A stretch of DNA of 64,000 bases from assembly GCA_026008535.1 (NCBI GenBank), contig BRKX01000018.1, forward strand, positions 17,058,088-17,122,087, read 5' to 3'. The notes beneath the pieces are model-generated. The model did not search any database. It saw nothing but the letters and a program-made list of their open reading frames with translations, and had not been told where the DNA came from. Shown here piece after piece: positions 23,099-36,316 of the stretch (position 1 is the first letter of the stretch; the number at the start of each line of letters is the position of its first letter). A program made the position numbers and the translations under genes. Origin of the DNA: Perilla frutescens (Eukaryota > Streptophyta > Magnoliopsida > Lamiales > Lamiaceae).

Positions 23099-25642
23099 TT
23101 ATTCCTCACAGGCATTAAGCCCACCAATTCGCTGTTTCCTCTTGTCAATAACAGCTCTGAACGACTCACGCTCAGCACGTAACTGTTCTTGGAATACATT
23201 TTGCCTTCTCGATTCCCCCGTGTATCTTTGGTTGAGTTTCTCTTCTTCAGGTAGGGGATTTGACTTCTGCAATTGATGGGAACAACTTGGACGTTAAGAC
23301 ATACATAACAAAGGATAGTTAAATCAAATTCTTGAAACGATCAGCTTTTTGCCTTCTTTCCAGACTGCACATGCCTGTTTGTAGGGACAATCTATCTATA
23401 AACGTTCATTGAAGCAATGTAGCTGGGAGATTATCTTACCAAATTGTAATCAGAACCAGAATCGATGACTAAAGATACATTTGCTGTCTTTCCAGCGCCG
23501 ATTGAGAATCCTACTCTGCCAATATGAAAATGACAAAATCCACAACTACCAAAACTCAAAAGGCCTGAAGACACTGGGAAAAGCAACAATAAATTTTCAA
23601 TGTCCAAATTCGTATAATTTATTATTGGAAAATGAGTATGATGTCCAAGCGGGCAAAAATCCAGGTCCTACCATAAAGACCAGCAGCTACTACTACTTGC
23701 ACCATATCCCAATAGGGCCTTAGAAGAACTGAATTAAGACGTGCAGATCACACCCACCAGGGACAGGCATGGATATCTTTGTAGTTGAGTCTAGGAAGTC
23801 TCAACTTAGTTACCAGATATATGCACAACTCACTTGGTTGGTTCATTACATATGTTGTTGCATACTCGTCACTCAAGGAAACAATTGCTCATAATTTGAT
23901 ATCACGCAAAATGACTAGCTTAAACAAGTTAACTTTACATGCTTCCCAGAGTTGCATGCAAGTCATCTAGGACTATAGCACATGAGTAGAATATGAACCT
24001 AAGTACTTTGCCATAAAAATAATAGCTACTGATCTGATTAAAGGCTTTATAGGCTGCATTCTGATGATAATCACTGATCTGGTTCATAGAATAGTTTGTT
24101 TATTTATATATTTATGGGTGTAGTTGAAAGGATTCCTACACCTAAAGTCATGCCATAACTTCTTATCGTTGCACATATGTGTTTTAACATCATATATACA
24201 TTAAAGATAATATAATATTCATAACAATCCAGTCAGTTGATAACACTGACAATTCATCTTCTACCATGCTATCATTAGGTGTACGGTACTCTTGAATGAT
24301 ATTTGCTGCTGAAAACGCAACATGGAAACAACTAATCGTAGCATCATACTGATATGTACAAGTTTTACACTCAAAAGGAAAAAGGTACTAGCATACCTGA
24401 TCAGCCCAACGCACGGATTTACCTTTCTTGCTGTATGATTTAAACAAACTAGATAAGGCACTGGAGTTTCCCCGGGTTGCTTCAGTCTTGTGGACATCAT
24501 CATCATCCAAATCATTTGACCATTTACTCTTTCCTAGAGCTTTCACCTCATCTAGATGTTCTTCTTGACCATCCTCTTTCTGCTCATCTGTTGATGGACC
24601 TAAATTCCCAACATTATTAAACAGACCTTGACCCTGTAGCATCATCCAGCCAGGTCAACAACCTTGACCTCACAGACAATGCATGACAACATAATGTCAA
24701 TATTCACCTTAGATATGTGATCATAACTCATAAGAGACTAACTGATCCTTGGGTAAGATACCATTTTTTCATTTTTAGTTAATTTATTTCCTCTCATCTT
24801 TACCCATCATGGATTCTCTTATCTTACCAACTCTTCACAGGAAGAAGATATGAGTAGGAATGTAGAATAAGGAACATAACTAATAAATGTGCATAAAAAT
24901 ACCTCTTCAATCCCGTTTTCCTCCAAATCATCTCCATGGAGCAATGACTGCCGCATAATCAGATATTGGATGTCACAGTTCAGTATTTGCATGATAAGAT
25001 TAAGTTACCAATCTTGAAGGGTTCTAGGCATTGAGCCAACACTTAGACAATGAAAAGAAAACTAAACTATGAAATACCTTGATGTCCAGCTTCATATACA
25101 GGAATGGGGCTTCCTCCCATTGGTGAGCCATCTAGAGCGTGTCATTCTGAGTGAAACCGTGAACATTCCTTGCAGCACAACCCTGAAACCCAAAAGAACG
25201 AAAAGTATCTTAAGGAAAATCACCTTCTATTTTCCGGGAGTGAGCTTTGGTTAAAAATGAATTAAAAAGAGGACCAGAAGCAACACATGACCAATGAAAA
25301 TATATGCAATCAATTCAAGTAAGACTTATCCATGATTATCCAGGATCTGCTACATGATTCTCTGACTTGTCACTCTGTTGTGGTTTATTTTCGAAGTTAA
25401 ATCAACCATCATTTTATCTTACTTATGTTAAGCAGTTCATTTAGATCAAGCCATTCATCATGAATGGCCTGTCTTAGCCAGTGCATCTTGCAGTCTTTCC
25501 CATACATAATTGTCAGGCGCAGGTTACATAATCTACTTTGAATGAGAACAGGTATCACTTGACAGAAATAAAATCCAAACAGAATCCTCACCACTGGGTC
25601 CTTGTATGTGGCTTCTAGCATATAAACTCCATACACTGATCT
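23099..25642 (-). pseudogene. YLPM1-like P-loop protein gene, block B remnant (5' part missing)
   Basis: Six exons keep phase: 25592-25642 (VYMLEATYKDP), 25078-25182 (GCAARNVHGFT..MAHQWEEAPFLYMKLDIK), 24903-24947 (SLLHGDDLEENGIEE), 24397-24633 (acidic region ending KGKSVRWADQ), 23440-23523 (VGFSIGAGKTANVS) and 23099-23266 (terminal, NACEE-stop). GKSVRWAD and the ATYKDP motif identify the family. Lesions seen are an in-frame TAG in the second exon listed, just before MAHQWEE, and loss of the 3' splice acceptor of the 23,440-23,523 exon (AG to AT at 23,524-23,525; block A keeps AG). All exons upstream of 25,642 are missing. The exons lost here are partly kept in block A, so the two remnants are complementary. 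Confidence 0.8.
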
Positions 25643-27923
25643 CTGCAAGAAAACAAATGAAGGATGAGTTAAGCAGGAAAATGAACCAGGCCACTTCACT
25701 CAGCCATGACTTAAAAGTGTAACTGAAAACCAAAAGTTCAATAGACAAATGTAGGAAGAGCACAACCAGCACAAAGAAGCAATCATCTCAAAGAAATAAA
25801 TAAAGTGCAATAACAAATAAGAAAGCATACCACGTGGATTCTTTGAAAATATATGAAAATTCTTAATTAACAAATGGTAATCATGTCATCATGTACATAT
25901 AATAAATATAGTTTGGATGGTCTCCTCTCATAGCAAGGAGGTCAAGGGTTTGAATACTCTCCCGCCCCTGGTTCCTATCTGTCAAAGAATCTTTTCTTAG
26001 AAGAAAGCAAACAGTCTTGTCGGAACCCGCAAAATGTCATGCATCTAGCGTGCATGTCTCAGAAGCTTCAAATGAAAAAGAGGAATCTCCCAATAACAGA
26101 ATCAATATACCAAAAAAAAGTGATTCCATGGAATATGCATTGATATACCAATTAAATAATAAACAACAATCATATAAATAATCTATGAATAATCAGATCT
26201 CTCACACAGAAAGACAAGGAATATATAATACAATGGCACGTGAAGACGTGAAACTAGAGATAAATTAATCATTTGACAAAGAAATAAATATCATCGAGTT
26301 CAGTTTCTCCAGAAAGGGAAGTTAGATGGCTGCAGCGTGGGGCCCAGGGCATTTGGGCCTAACGAATGTTCAGAAAAAGGACGCAACACGTGTCGCACAT
26401 GTCGCACATCCAAGGGCGAAGCGCACTGGGTCTGCCTGCGGGGTAGAATTTTCCATAAACTTACATCAACATGTACCTTTCTTCGTTGTCAACTCACATG
26501 TTGAAACATATATAAATTTTGTTCGTGCTCCTGCTCCAGCTCCGGGCAATGCAACACGAAAACATCTTCAAAATGCAAAATTCCCCAAAGAATCATGGTG
26601 GGCTGCAAAAGAGATTGCTTTTTAGCATAGAAATTCATTACATCAAACTATCAAAGATGATACTGCTGCATAAAACCAAACATAAATATGAACATAGGAT
26701 TATGTACCACCAAGCAGCTATCAATGATTCCCACTGATAAAAGATCAAGAAACCACATGGAGTTTCACTAGTGAGATAATGCACATAACTAAATTGAGAC
26801 CCACACTATCTTATAATGAAAGCAAGTTGACTAACCAATAAACGAACAAACTGACACATCTGAGAGATGGATATGAGAGCTTGAACATTGGGGATGGCTC
26901 TATAGGTCTATCAGGCAGGCGAGGCTAATCCCCCCGCTTTGGGGAATAAAATTGACTGTTGGGGAATGATTCCCCCACACCAAGCACTTATCTTTCATTT
27001 CCATTCCTTCTCTCTCAAACTCTTCTGCCAAGCACCCCCTAAATAATAGTTTAATGTTGCACTCCAACAAGGTTTGGAAGTTGGAACTACGGTCAGTGTC
27101 ATTAATAGAACTTCAGGATAAGAAATGGAACGATTGTTTGCCTGGTTATACAAGAGTTAGGAGTATAGCAAGACCTTACTATGCACCCAAAAACTAATTT
27201 CTAAAGATGGGGTTATTTCAGTTTAATCGTGTTATTGGAAGTAAGGTTCAATACGTTGCGTATTTCCAATGAGAAAATATAATTGGTTGTACTGGAATTG
27301 AAGGGTGACAACAATTGCAGCAAAAGAAAGAAACAGAGAACAGAAAGATAAAGCAAGATGAAATTCAAGAATGAGAAGATAAAATAATTCACTTAGTCAA
27401 GTTATATGAAGGTCCAAATTTTCTCCAGCCTTGTATTTAACGGAATCCTTAGACAGAATATTCACTCACCACATTCCGTCATTTCACTTTCAAACAGGCT
27501 AATTATCGTCAATCACAATGGCCAAGCCACACACAACTTGTTCAGTAATATCACGTATCTTCTTTGACCTAATCAATAATCATAATATGCATAGGAACAT
27601 CCATAATGTGATGGAAATGGTTGTCCAAGACCTTTCTACATAATCGAAAATTGGGAGTCGTAGTTTTCTTTTGAACCTCTTCCCTGAGTAATTTGCACAA
27701 GTGGGTTCTCACTAAGTCTATGTAGTCCTCATACAGAGAGGCATATGTATAAATCCATAATATACAACATGAAGATCCGAATAATATTTAGACCAGAAAT
27801 GGAATTATAAAATGATGGCCATTATTAACAGAACCTACACTAGATATCACATCACAGGGTGGCAAATTCCAGAAAAATGTAAATGGCAAATAATATCAGC
27901 AAGGTTCACACTGCCACAGTATT
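25643..27923. other. Block B flank: truncated YLPM1-like intron joined to duplicated intergenic DNA
   Basis: From 26,069 to 26,334 the sequence matches block A 3,568-3,838. It then jumps to the equivalent of 8,430, so ~4.6 kb present in block A is absent here. From 26,335 to 27,923 it parallels 8,430-10,274. No intact gene was recognised. Confidence 0.6.
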
Positions 27924-29142
27924 TCAAAGAGTTGTATAAATGCAAGACAATGTCGAATCCATACCTTGACGTTCGATTCTCAACCTTTCAGCCAGATTTA
28001 CCAGAGCACCACACAGCCTCGCCTCAACAGCCAAGGAAATAACAACTTCTTCTAGAGATCTCAATTCACAAAATTCAGAATGCAAAACCAAAGACGAAAA
28101 ATGCTCGTCCACAACCACGCCAAGATATTTGGCAACGTTTTCAAGACTTGGAATCCAATCGCAAACCTCCAAACCCAATGCAGATGATCCCTTAGGACAA
28201 GGAACAACATGAGGAAACCTTTCATACTTCCTCAGCCACTTCCCCAAGTACTGAATCAAAGCCTTCAACTCATCACCATTCAACTTACTCACACAAGCAG
28301 CAAAAATAACCTCATCAAGATTCGGAGATGCAAGCAAGTAATGCAAGCACAACTCAGACACTGAAAATCCATCATGTCCCAGCATGATCAAAACTGCGGC
28401 TTCCTTCACCGAGCTCTTTTCTTTCCCACCAACGCCCTTACCACTCGCTTTCTCAATCGCCAACGAGGCCTGGTTCTCCCAATCCTCCCTCACACCCACC
28501 AAGCTTTTGTACCCATCACTTGGCATCATCAAGAAGTACTTCAAAATGCACATCAAATCATAAGCTTGCAGGTCTAACAAATGCTTCACGCACAATACGA
28601 CCAACTCCGACCTCCGTTTTTCAATTAACTTACGAACCAAGTTCGACGCAGACCCATGTTCCACAGCCCCATTTACTATTAAACTTTCCACACATCCCAA
28701 ACCTCCAAACTAATACAACCCTCCAAAATCAAGCCCTTCACATCCCTACCCATCAAAGCCCCCAGTTTCTCCGCCAATTTACAGATATACCCTTCTTCTG
28801 CTTTCTCAAAAGCAATAGAAACCCCAACTTTATTTGCGATGTTCTCCAAATGCGAAGTTACCATATCCAAGAACTCCGCTTTACCGAAGGAATTCGTGTT
28901 TTTCAGATTCCTCCTCACTTTCTTACAGAACTTTTCCCTAATTCGATTAGCTCATGGTCTGTTTGCGATATTTCCCAGCCAGTTACCTTTTGAACAGGGT
29001 TCTGAGCTTGCGGGGGATTGGACTCGGGCTTCAGCTTGAGGAGAATAGGCTCCGGGTTGAGCACAATCGGGTAAGCTGTTTCTTCGTCGAGTAAAGTTGG
29101 GATTGAAGATGAAGCTTTTGTTATTACTTCCAGCAAAGACAT
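27924..29142 (-). pseudogene. Helical-protein gene, block B copy, broken by two 1-nt deletions
   Basis: This copy aligns over its full length with the intact 406-codon ORF at 10,275-11,495 and keeps the same start (29,142). Two single-base deletions break the frame: near 28,935 (CTTTTCCCTAA here against CTTTTGCCCTAA) and near 28,690 (CCACACATC here against CCAACACATC). The three resulting frames together cover the whole protein. The few other substitutions are conservative, suggesting recent loss after duplication. The upstream flank to 29,373, including the TATA region, is also duplicated. Confidence 0.92.
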
Positions 29143-30667
29143 TTCGAAGAGAAAATAGGAACTTTACAGAAAATGAGTTCCTTGTAGTTCTTCCTTATTA
29201 GTCGCGGTGGTAGATTGCCGGTGAGTGAGGCGACGGTGGTCTTGGTGGCGGGTTTTTTTTTTTTTTTTGTAAGGGAATGATTTATATATGCATGAACCAC
29301 GAAGTCTGATTACAAAGTTTGTGGTTCGTGGGCTGGGCTGACTTTGGGATTTATAAATTTCAAAATGATTTTGGGATGGCTGGTATACCGGAATGAAATC
29401 AACTTAGTAATGAAATGATGATAGGAATGGAAAGGAATGACTATTGCTATTCCTTCGGTTGGTATAAACAAGGAATGAAATGTTCATTCCTTGATTGATT
29501 TCATTTCCATGATTGATATGGACAAGGAATGAAATAATATTTATTTAAAATTACCATTATACCCATGTGGAGTCCAAGTAAAAAATTGAAATAAAAAATA
29601 TTTATTAGAAAATCTGGATAAATTAAAAAATAAATTATGAATAAATGCCTTGAATAAGAATTAAAAAAAGTTAGTAATTGAAAAATGATATAATAATAAA
29701 ATGTGAAATAATAATAATAATAATTGTAATATCAAATTAAAATAATTCTCATTTACTTTCTCTTTTTCTGAATTAAACTTCTGCAAAATAACCTAAGGTT
29801 GCGCGGATAAAATTTCACAAAAAAACCTAATCATCCGTGAAAATTTCTTCTGAAGTCAATTAAATATTGCGGGAAAATATTTCTTTGTGTTCTTGTGAAG
29901 TCTATTGTTCAGAAGTCAATCAGGAAAGTTCGTTGGATGATCTCGACGACTTGGTTAGGCGAGATGTTTGTGAAATCTGTTTTTCTGAAGTCAATTAAAC
30001 TTCGCGGAAAAATCTATTCTTCTGAAGTCTGTCACCATATTATGCGTAAAATCTGTTCTTCTAAAGTATATATAAAGCATTACTTATGTTTGAAGAAGCA
30101 CGATCATTTGGCCTCAGTTTACTGCTACAAACAGAGACATTTTCCATCTCAGGTGAGAATGTTTTCATATGTTCTCGAGCTAAGCGAAATCGTGATAGAA
30201 AAGTTTCGTTACAATTTGATTTTTTTGTTAGTGATATATAGTGTTTAATTTTCCCTTTATGGCTTTCTCTGATATATACTAATTGGTTGTCGTGTTGCAA
30301 TGTTCATGTATTTTGTAGAAGTGAATTACGGAAACTGTTCCTTTAATAGTATTCGTTGTATGCTTTGAGAGAGTTGTGATGAAAAATTATGAGTGATTAT
30401 AATGTTGAAACCAATTTATCATATTTTACTTATTCAAGTGTTCCACTGTAGTGTATTTCTTATATTGTTGAAAATGGTGTATGCATCATACATAGAATAC
30501 GATTTTTATCAGCATTCAGAGTTATAAGTCTAAAAATATAAGTATTTTTTATTTTTCTTGATTGATTTTGCCATAGATAACCTTATTTGGTATGTACGTA
30601 TAGTTTTCATCATGTTTCTTATAGTGATATTTTCTTTTATTTTTGATATATTATTATATTGTAAAGA

Positions 30668-31644
30668 ATGGATACTCATGACACTACTCAAGAAACAAGA
30701 GGTCCTGGTAAGAACAAGAGAAAATGGAATTATGAAGAAGATGCTAAGCTCGTTGAGGCGCTTTTTGACATGGTGAATCTTGGAAAATTTAAAGCTGATA
30801 ATGGGTTCTAACCTGGCTACTTGAATTATGTAGAGGAGAAACTGCAAGTTGCTTTGCCTGACTCTGGTTTGAAGGCTAAACCACACATTGAGTCTAGAAT
30901 TAAAACATTGAAAATGGATTTTCATATTGTTTATGACATGCTGAATGGGCCTAACACAAGTGGTTTTGGAATGGATCCAATCACAAAATGTGTTACTGCG
31001 GAAAAGCCTGTATGGGATGCTTATTTGAAGGTTTGATTTTTAGTTTTTGTAATTGATTTATGACTTCTATTTTATATCACTTTATATATACATTTTAAAT
31101 TTTTTGTTTGCAGACTCGGCCTGCTTATGTGCCTTGGAAAAACAAGTCATTTCCTTTTTATGATGACTTGCTTGTTATATTTGGGAGAGATAGAGCAACA
31201 TGAATTTATGCTGAAGGTCCTGCTGATATGATGGATGAGATTCAAAAAGAAAAAAATGCAGATGATCTAGATGATTTTGATTCATTCTTTTCTCCTCTGC
31301 AATCTCCTATAAATGAAAGGACTAACATTCAGAAGAAGAAAAAGAGAGCAATTGGTTGCTCGACAATGGTGGCTGATATGAAAGAATCGGCTTCAATTAT
31401 TGGCACTGAAATTGCAAATGCTAGTCATGTTTTTAGCAAAGCTATTGGAGTTGATGCTGAAATTTCTGAAAAGAGACGACAAATTGATTCAGAGATAAAG
31501 AAGATGGTTGATCTTACCGTAGGAGAGATTATCAAAGCTGTTTGCTACATCGCCAGTCATGATGAGTTGATTGATGTGTTTTTCAGTATGACTGAAGAAG
31601 GCAAAGAGCAATTGGTCAAAGCTATTTTGAATGAAGAAATTTGA
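30668..31644 (+). pseudogene. Harbinger ORF1, Myb/SANT-like DNA-binding protein, two in-frame stops
   Basis: There are two exons (30,668-31,030 and 31,114-31,644; GT/AG intron of 83 bp), 297 codons in all. The N-terminal half is a Myb/SANT-like domain (KRKWNYEEDAKLVEAL .. GYLNYVEEKL .. KPHIESRIKTLK .. VWDAYLK). The second exon continues with the family's YVPWKNKSFPFYDDL and a charged helical C-terminus. In-frame stops are TAA at 30,809-30,811 and TGA at 31,201-31,203; the frame is otherwise unbroken. Harbinger ORF1 products bind DNA and help bring the transposase into the nucleus. The element depends on another copy for this protein unless the stops are read through. Confidence 0.85.
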
Positions 31645-32111
31645 AATTTTATTTATTTATTGTTTTCAATGAATTAAAACTAGAATTATATGTTCTAGAC
31701 TTTAGTTTTTTAGTTGAATGCACTCATGTTTATGTTGGGGTTAATTTGGTTTTCTACTTCTCCAAATCAGTGCACAGTTTTAACAATTTTATTTATATTT
31801 AGTTTCTTGTCATTTACTTTTATATATAAGAAACTTGCCACTTTATGTAATTACCTTAATGATCGAGCTCATTATCACCTATGCATTTTCACTAATTCAT
31901 GACTGCTGCATATGATGAGATTGCAGTAAAGAATTCAAGTTTTGGTTCCACTCTCATTCTATTGGTCTTAAAAAGGCCACAACAGTGAGTTCCCGGTAAA
32001 TTTGGTCTATTTTTTGTTGCTGTTGTTGTTGTCAAAATGTTGAGCTCAATTTATTTGGCCTATCACAGACTTTGAGAATGGAATGGCTGCTTTCCCACAA
32101 GTCAATTTCTG

Positions 32112-32267
32112 ATGGTTAGGAAAATTCCTATCTCATTCATGGTTAAGCATAGACCGGGTATAATATCCGTTGGAATGAAAGAAGAGGACCTCGAGAGGCT
32201 AAAGCTACCTTTGATGTCGCCCAAAAATGAAGATAATTCCTCTGCTCTTTCCTTCACTATCACTATG
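32112..32267 (+). pseudogene. RIBA: RIBA fragment, DHBP-synthase domain exon
   Basis: The open segment encodes FMVKHRPGIISVGMKEEDLERLKLPLMSPKNED, characteristic of the 3,4-dihydroxy-2-butanone-4-phosphate synthase half of plant RIBA (riboflavin synthesis). A plausible donor (ATG|GTATAT) ends it at 32,267. Flanking parts of the domain are missing or corrupted, so this is a captured or decayed fragment. A matching C-terminal fragment lies at 46,219-46,550. Confidence 0.75.
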
Positions 32268-33231
32268 GTATATAATATAATTAACATGTTCTCATTCCTT
32301 AATTGCTTCATTCTTGATTTTGGCTATATTAAATTTATGCATGAGTCATGAGACTATAAATTCTTACCTGTTGCCGATTTTTGCATGAAGATCAATAATG
32401 ACCCTTTCTTCGTCATCAGTAAAAGCACTTTTCTTTAAGCCATTTTCATCTGACATTGTTTCCATCATACTGTATGTGATATATCTTAGATCAATATAAG
32501 TTAGCTCTGTTTGAAATTTTTGTGATTATAGCATCGTTCTTATAGCTGGGAGCTTTTGAAAATTTGGCAGTGGCGTGTTGCGATGAGTCATTGACTCTTG
32601 TTTCTTATATTTCTTGATCTGATTTTATTTCTTATTTTTCTTACTTCTCTAGTTAGATGTGTATTCATTATTGAGTCGATCCGAACATACTATTGTTTGA
32701 ATAATCAGTATCTCTATTGAGTATTAAAAATTCGTAGTTTGATTTGTTGGTTTTTTTTTTTACTGACGGTCAATTGAGTTTGAATTTGCGTTGAGCTTCA
32801 CATGTTAGTAAATCTGAAAATTTGTCCAAAATAAGGAATCCGTAAAGAATTTTCTCTAGAATTTATTTCTCATTATTTTGTTGTCCAGGGTGCTGAACTT
32901 GTTGCACAGGAAGGAAAGAGTGCAGCAGCCTTGGCAGCTTGTAGGACATTAGCTGAAGAGCTAAATGAGCTGCGGTTTCCTGCTATTACGACTCTTGCAT
33001 TTAAGGTAACAAAGCAAGTTTATGTTTTCTTGAAAATGCAATATGAAATCCCATATTTAGCCATCCTAGGAATGTGATTCTCTCTCTTATAGGAGGGTAG
33101 CTCTTAGGCCAGATATTTCATCTATCGGTTGATACCAGTACATAAAGATCCTTCCTATGAAAAGATATGGTCTGTTTGTTTTGTTTGCAATGAAGCTCTC
33201 GTGTGTTGTGTTCGGTCATTTTTTGTTCAAG

Positions 33232-33236
33232 TTGTT
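33232..33236. repeat. Target-site duplication TTGTT (left)
   Basis: TTGTT abuts the left end of the Ty3 element and is repeated exactly at 45,970-45,974 on the other side, as expected for integrase-mediated insertion. Confidence 0.93.
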
Positions 33237-36200
33237 TGTCACGACCCCACATTAATATCTGATTAATATGAAGTGTGACTGGCACGACTCGATCCCAATG
33301 AAGGATGGATCAAGGCGCGAACCAGAAATAATTAAATAAAGGAATAAACTACCGTATACCAGGAACGATAATTTACTGTGAACTCTAATTCATAACTGAG
33401 TTTCAATTCACAAGATATAACTGAATAAATAATACCTCAGAGTAGCAAAAAGGTATCATCGAGTTCAAGACATACTGAAGACTTGACTCGGTTATACTAA
33501 AGTAGCGGAAGCAAAATAACATAACGAAATACAGGAAATATTCTGAGTCCTGTACAAAGCAACTTTCTTTCCCAGCACTTCACCTTGCACCATCAACCCT
33601 CAACCTGCACATTTAAAAAAAAACAAACATGCAGGGCTGAGTACAAGTATACTCAGTGAACACATTGCCAAAAATATCATAATACATATCTGATATTATG
33701 AACGTTCATCAAAACTGTTTTATCATCATGCATCATCTGAGTAAACACACATGGGTTTTTATCTGAAAAGGCCCTATGTTTTACTAAATCATTTTCTGTC
33801 TTTGCGCGCGCTTTTCTGTTGTATGATCATCCATATCCCAACTGTGTGCCAAGGAATAGCTCCGCTCAGCCTTTTCCGCACATGTCGAGGAATAGCTTCG
33901 CTCAGCCTTTTCCACGAATACATATCTGAACTAAACTCTGAGGAATAGCTCCGTTCAGCCTTTTCCAAGGACGTTTAGCACCGTCGATGTCTTAGTCAAG
34001 AATAGCTCCGCTCAGCCTTTCTCTCTTCCTAATATCACCGACCCAAGTGTACACTAACCTCGGTTAACATGCTAAGTTAGCACGAGGCCCGATCGATTTA
34101 ACAGTTAGAAACCCCTTGCGAGCTAACTAAATACGGATAAGGATATCATACAAAACAAATATTTTATGCATGACAATCATTTATTTGCATCAGAATAATT
34201 AACTGCGGATGAGTAAAAACTCAAATCAATATTTGGACTAAGAGTCCATTGAAAAGAAAGCCCACCTTTCACCGACGTTTTAATTACTGCAGCTGCTAAT
34301 TCCCCACCGGTCTTATCCGTTGCGGATCTGCTGGCCTTTAGTAGATAAAAATACACTTAGCATGTTGATCCAAATCCGATAGGACTCAACATGAAACGAA
34401 GGCCTATTAGGGTCTAGTATCCGTTCTAAATTTTATCTTAGCTTAAGGGTTATTCTCAACCCTAGCTATTATACATATTAAGGCATACATCATCATCATT
34501 TAAGGTATCAACAATACCTTAACATCATCGCAATTAGATTCTAGCAACAAAATCAACATTAAGCCCATAGACTAAACATGGTTCCGCACAACGTCTATCT
34601 TTACAAAATTATCTGATTTGACTCACTAAGGTATAGGGATTGTACCATATACCAATGGAAAACCACGGGAGTCTAGTTTACGGATAAATTTACGGTGACT
34701 TAAGATGATAAATAACGAAAAAGTTATGATCATTTTACTAAAAGGTGGCAGAATTGCCAGAATTTCCGAAATCAAACACGTGACCTGACTTTGAAGATTT
34801 TTCACGATCGATTCAGGAAGAGTTACGGACTGAGATATATACCATTAGAAAGCCACGGAAGTCTAGAATTTTTAAAAATTTATAGTGGCTTAAGATGATA
34901 ACAAATGAAACGGATATACCCGTTTTACCAAAAGGTAGCGAATCTGTCCCGAATTTCCGAAACAGAATACATGACCTAACTTCGCCGATTTTTCATAATT
35001 TACTCAGAACGAATTAGAGAATGAGACCTATACCATTAGAAAGCCACTTAAGTCTAGTTTCCGGAAAAATTTACGGTATCTCAATCCGATGAAAAACGAG
35101 GGAGTTATGCTCATTTAACCGGAGGGTGCCGAGTCTGCCAACAATCGAGCGCGGGCGCGCGGAATTGAGGCCGAGAGCGACGACAGCCATGAAAACTCAA
35201 AACCCAAGCTTTCAACTCAACAAAACACATCTAAAAACTCATCCCAACATGCCTATGCATTAATCCATTCAATATCATCTAGTATGCTTCAAAATCATAA
35301 ATAAAACACAAACTAAACATATATATTGACGCCAAAAGCTGGAAACATGCATCAATATAACTTCAAATTAATTTTCGGAATACCTCTCGAAACAACGATG
35401 GAATGGAGATGAAGAAGATGAAGTTGCAGCTGCCTTGATCTCACTTTCTCGAAAATTTTGAGTAGTAAATGAAATGAAGAAGAATGGAACGAAGAGGAAG
35501 AAGAAGAAGAAAGGAATGAAGATGAAGAAAGGTGGCAGCTCACTCTCTCCCTCTCAGCAATATATATCCAAACCAAACAAATATCTATTTTTTTATTCCT
35601 AATATGGATAATTAAGAGCTAATTAAAACATAACTATCCACTTACTAATTTGGATATATGAAAGGGGACACACACACGTGGGAGACATGGCTTAACACAA
35701 GCTTATTTGACTTTAGCACATACTCGGTTGTTCGATTATCGTGATATTTTCCGTCTTCGGAAAAATTCCAAACTAAACCGATATTGCTAAAATAATTTAC
35801 TTATTTTAAAACAATAATTTATCTGAAATTATTGATTTTAAAACACTGCTTTAAAAATATAGGTTTTAATTTCTCGATAATTAAAACATCCAAAACTTAG
35901 AGAATATCTGATTCTCTTAACTTGAGCATCTCGTTTAAATTATCTGAATTTAAACAATTGCATGACTGGAGAATATCTGAGTCTCCCAGTCTTGAAATTA
36001 ATTATCGGAATATTTGATTCACGATAATCACGCACCGTAAATAAAATAGGAATCGAATTTATCTGAAATTACGATTCCGGCTTTCCATATAGAAAAGGAA
36101 ATTAAACCCTAACTGAAATAATAATTAACCCACCTATGGGAATTAATTATCCTTGAATTCCATGGAACTTAACGGATACTTCCGACCCTAATCTGATTGA

Positions 36201-36272
36201 AAATTACTATACTAAATAGTAATTGCAACAATTTACTGTAGTTAAGCAGTAATTAATTTACGGGGTATTACA
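33237..36272 (-). repeat. 3' LTR of the Ty3 element (3036 bp)
   Basis: It is bounded by TG..CA in element orientation and preceded by the polypurine tract. It contains four spaced copies of a ~26-bp motif, GGAATAGCTCCGCTCAGCC plus TTTTCC, between 33,852 and 34,020, also present in the other LTR at 44,090-44,255. It carries a (GAA)-rich stretch (about 35,465-35,530 on the plus strand) and a putative promoter that are missing from the 5' LTR. Confidence 0.95.
35561..35569 (-). promoter_or_regulatory. Putative TATA box of the Ty3 LTR
   Basis: The minus strand reads GGATATATATTGC, followed by a GAGAGGGAGAGAG tract where transcription would start. It lies ~700 bp into the LTR, a plausible U3/R border. 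The whole segment is deleted from the 5' LTR. Confidence 0.45.
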
Positions 36273-36286
36273 TTCCACCCCCCTTA
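36273..36286 (-). other. Polypurine tract of the Ty3 element
   Basis: In element orientation TTAAGGGGGGTGGAA directly precedes the 3' LTR; this is the plus-strand priming site. Confidence 0.9.
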
Positions 36287-36316
36287 AAATAAATTTCGTC
36301 CCGAAATTTACATACC

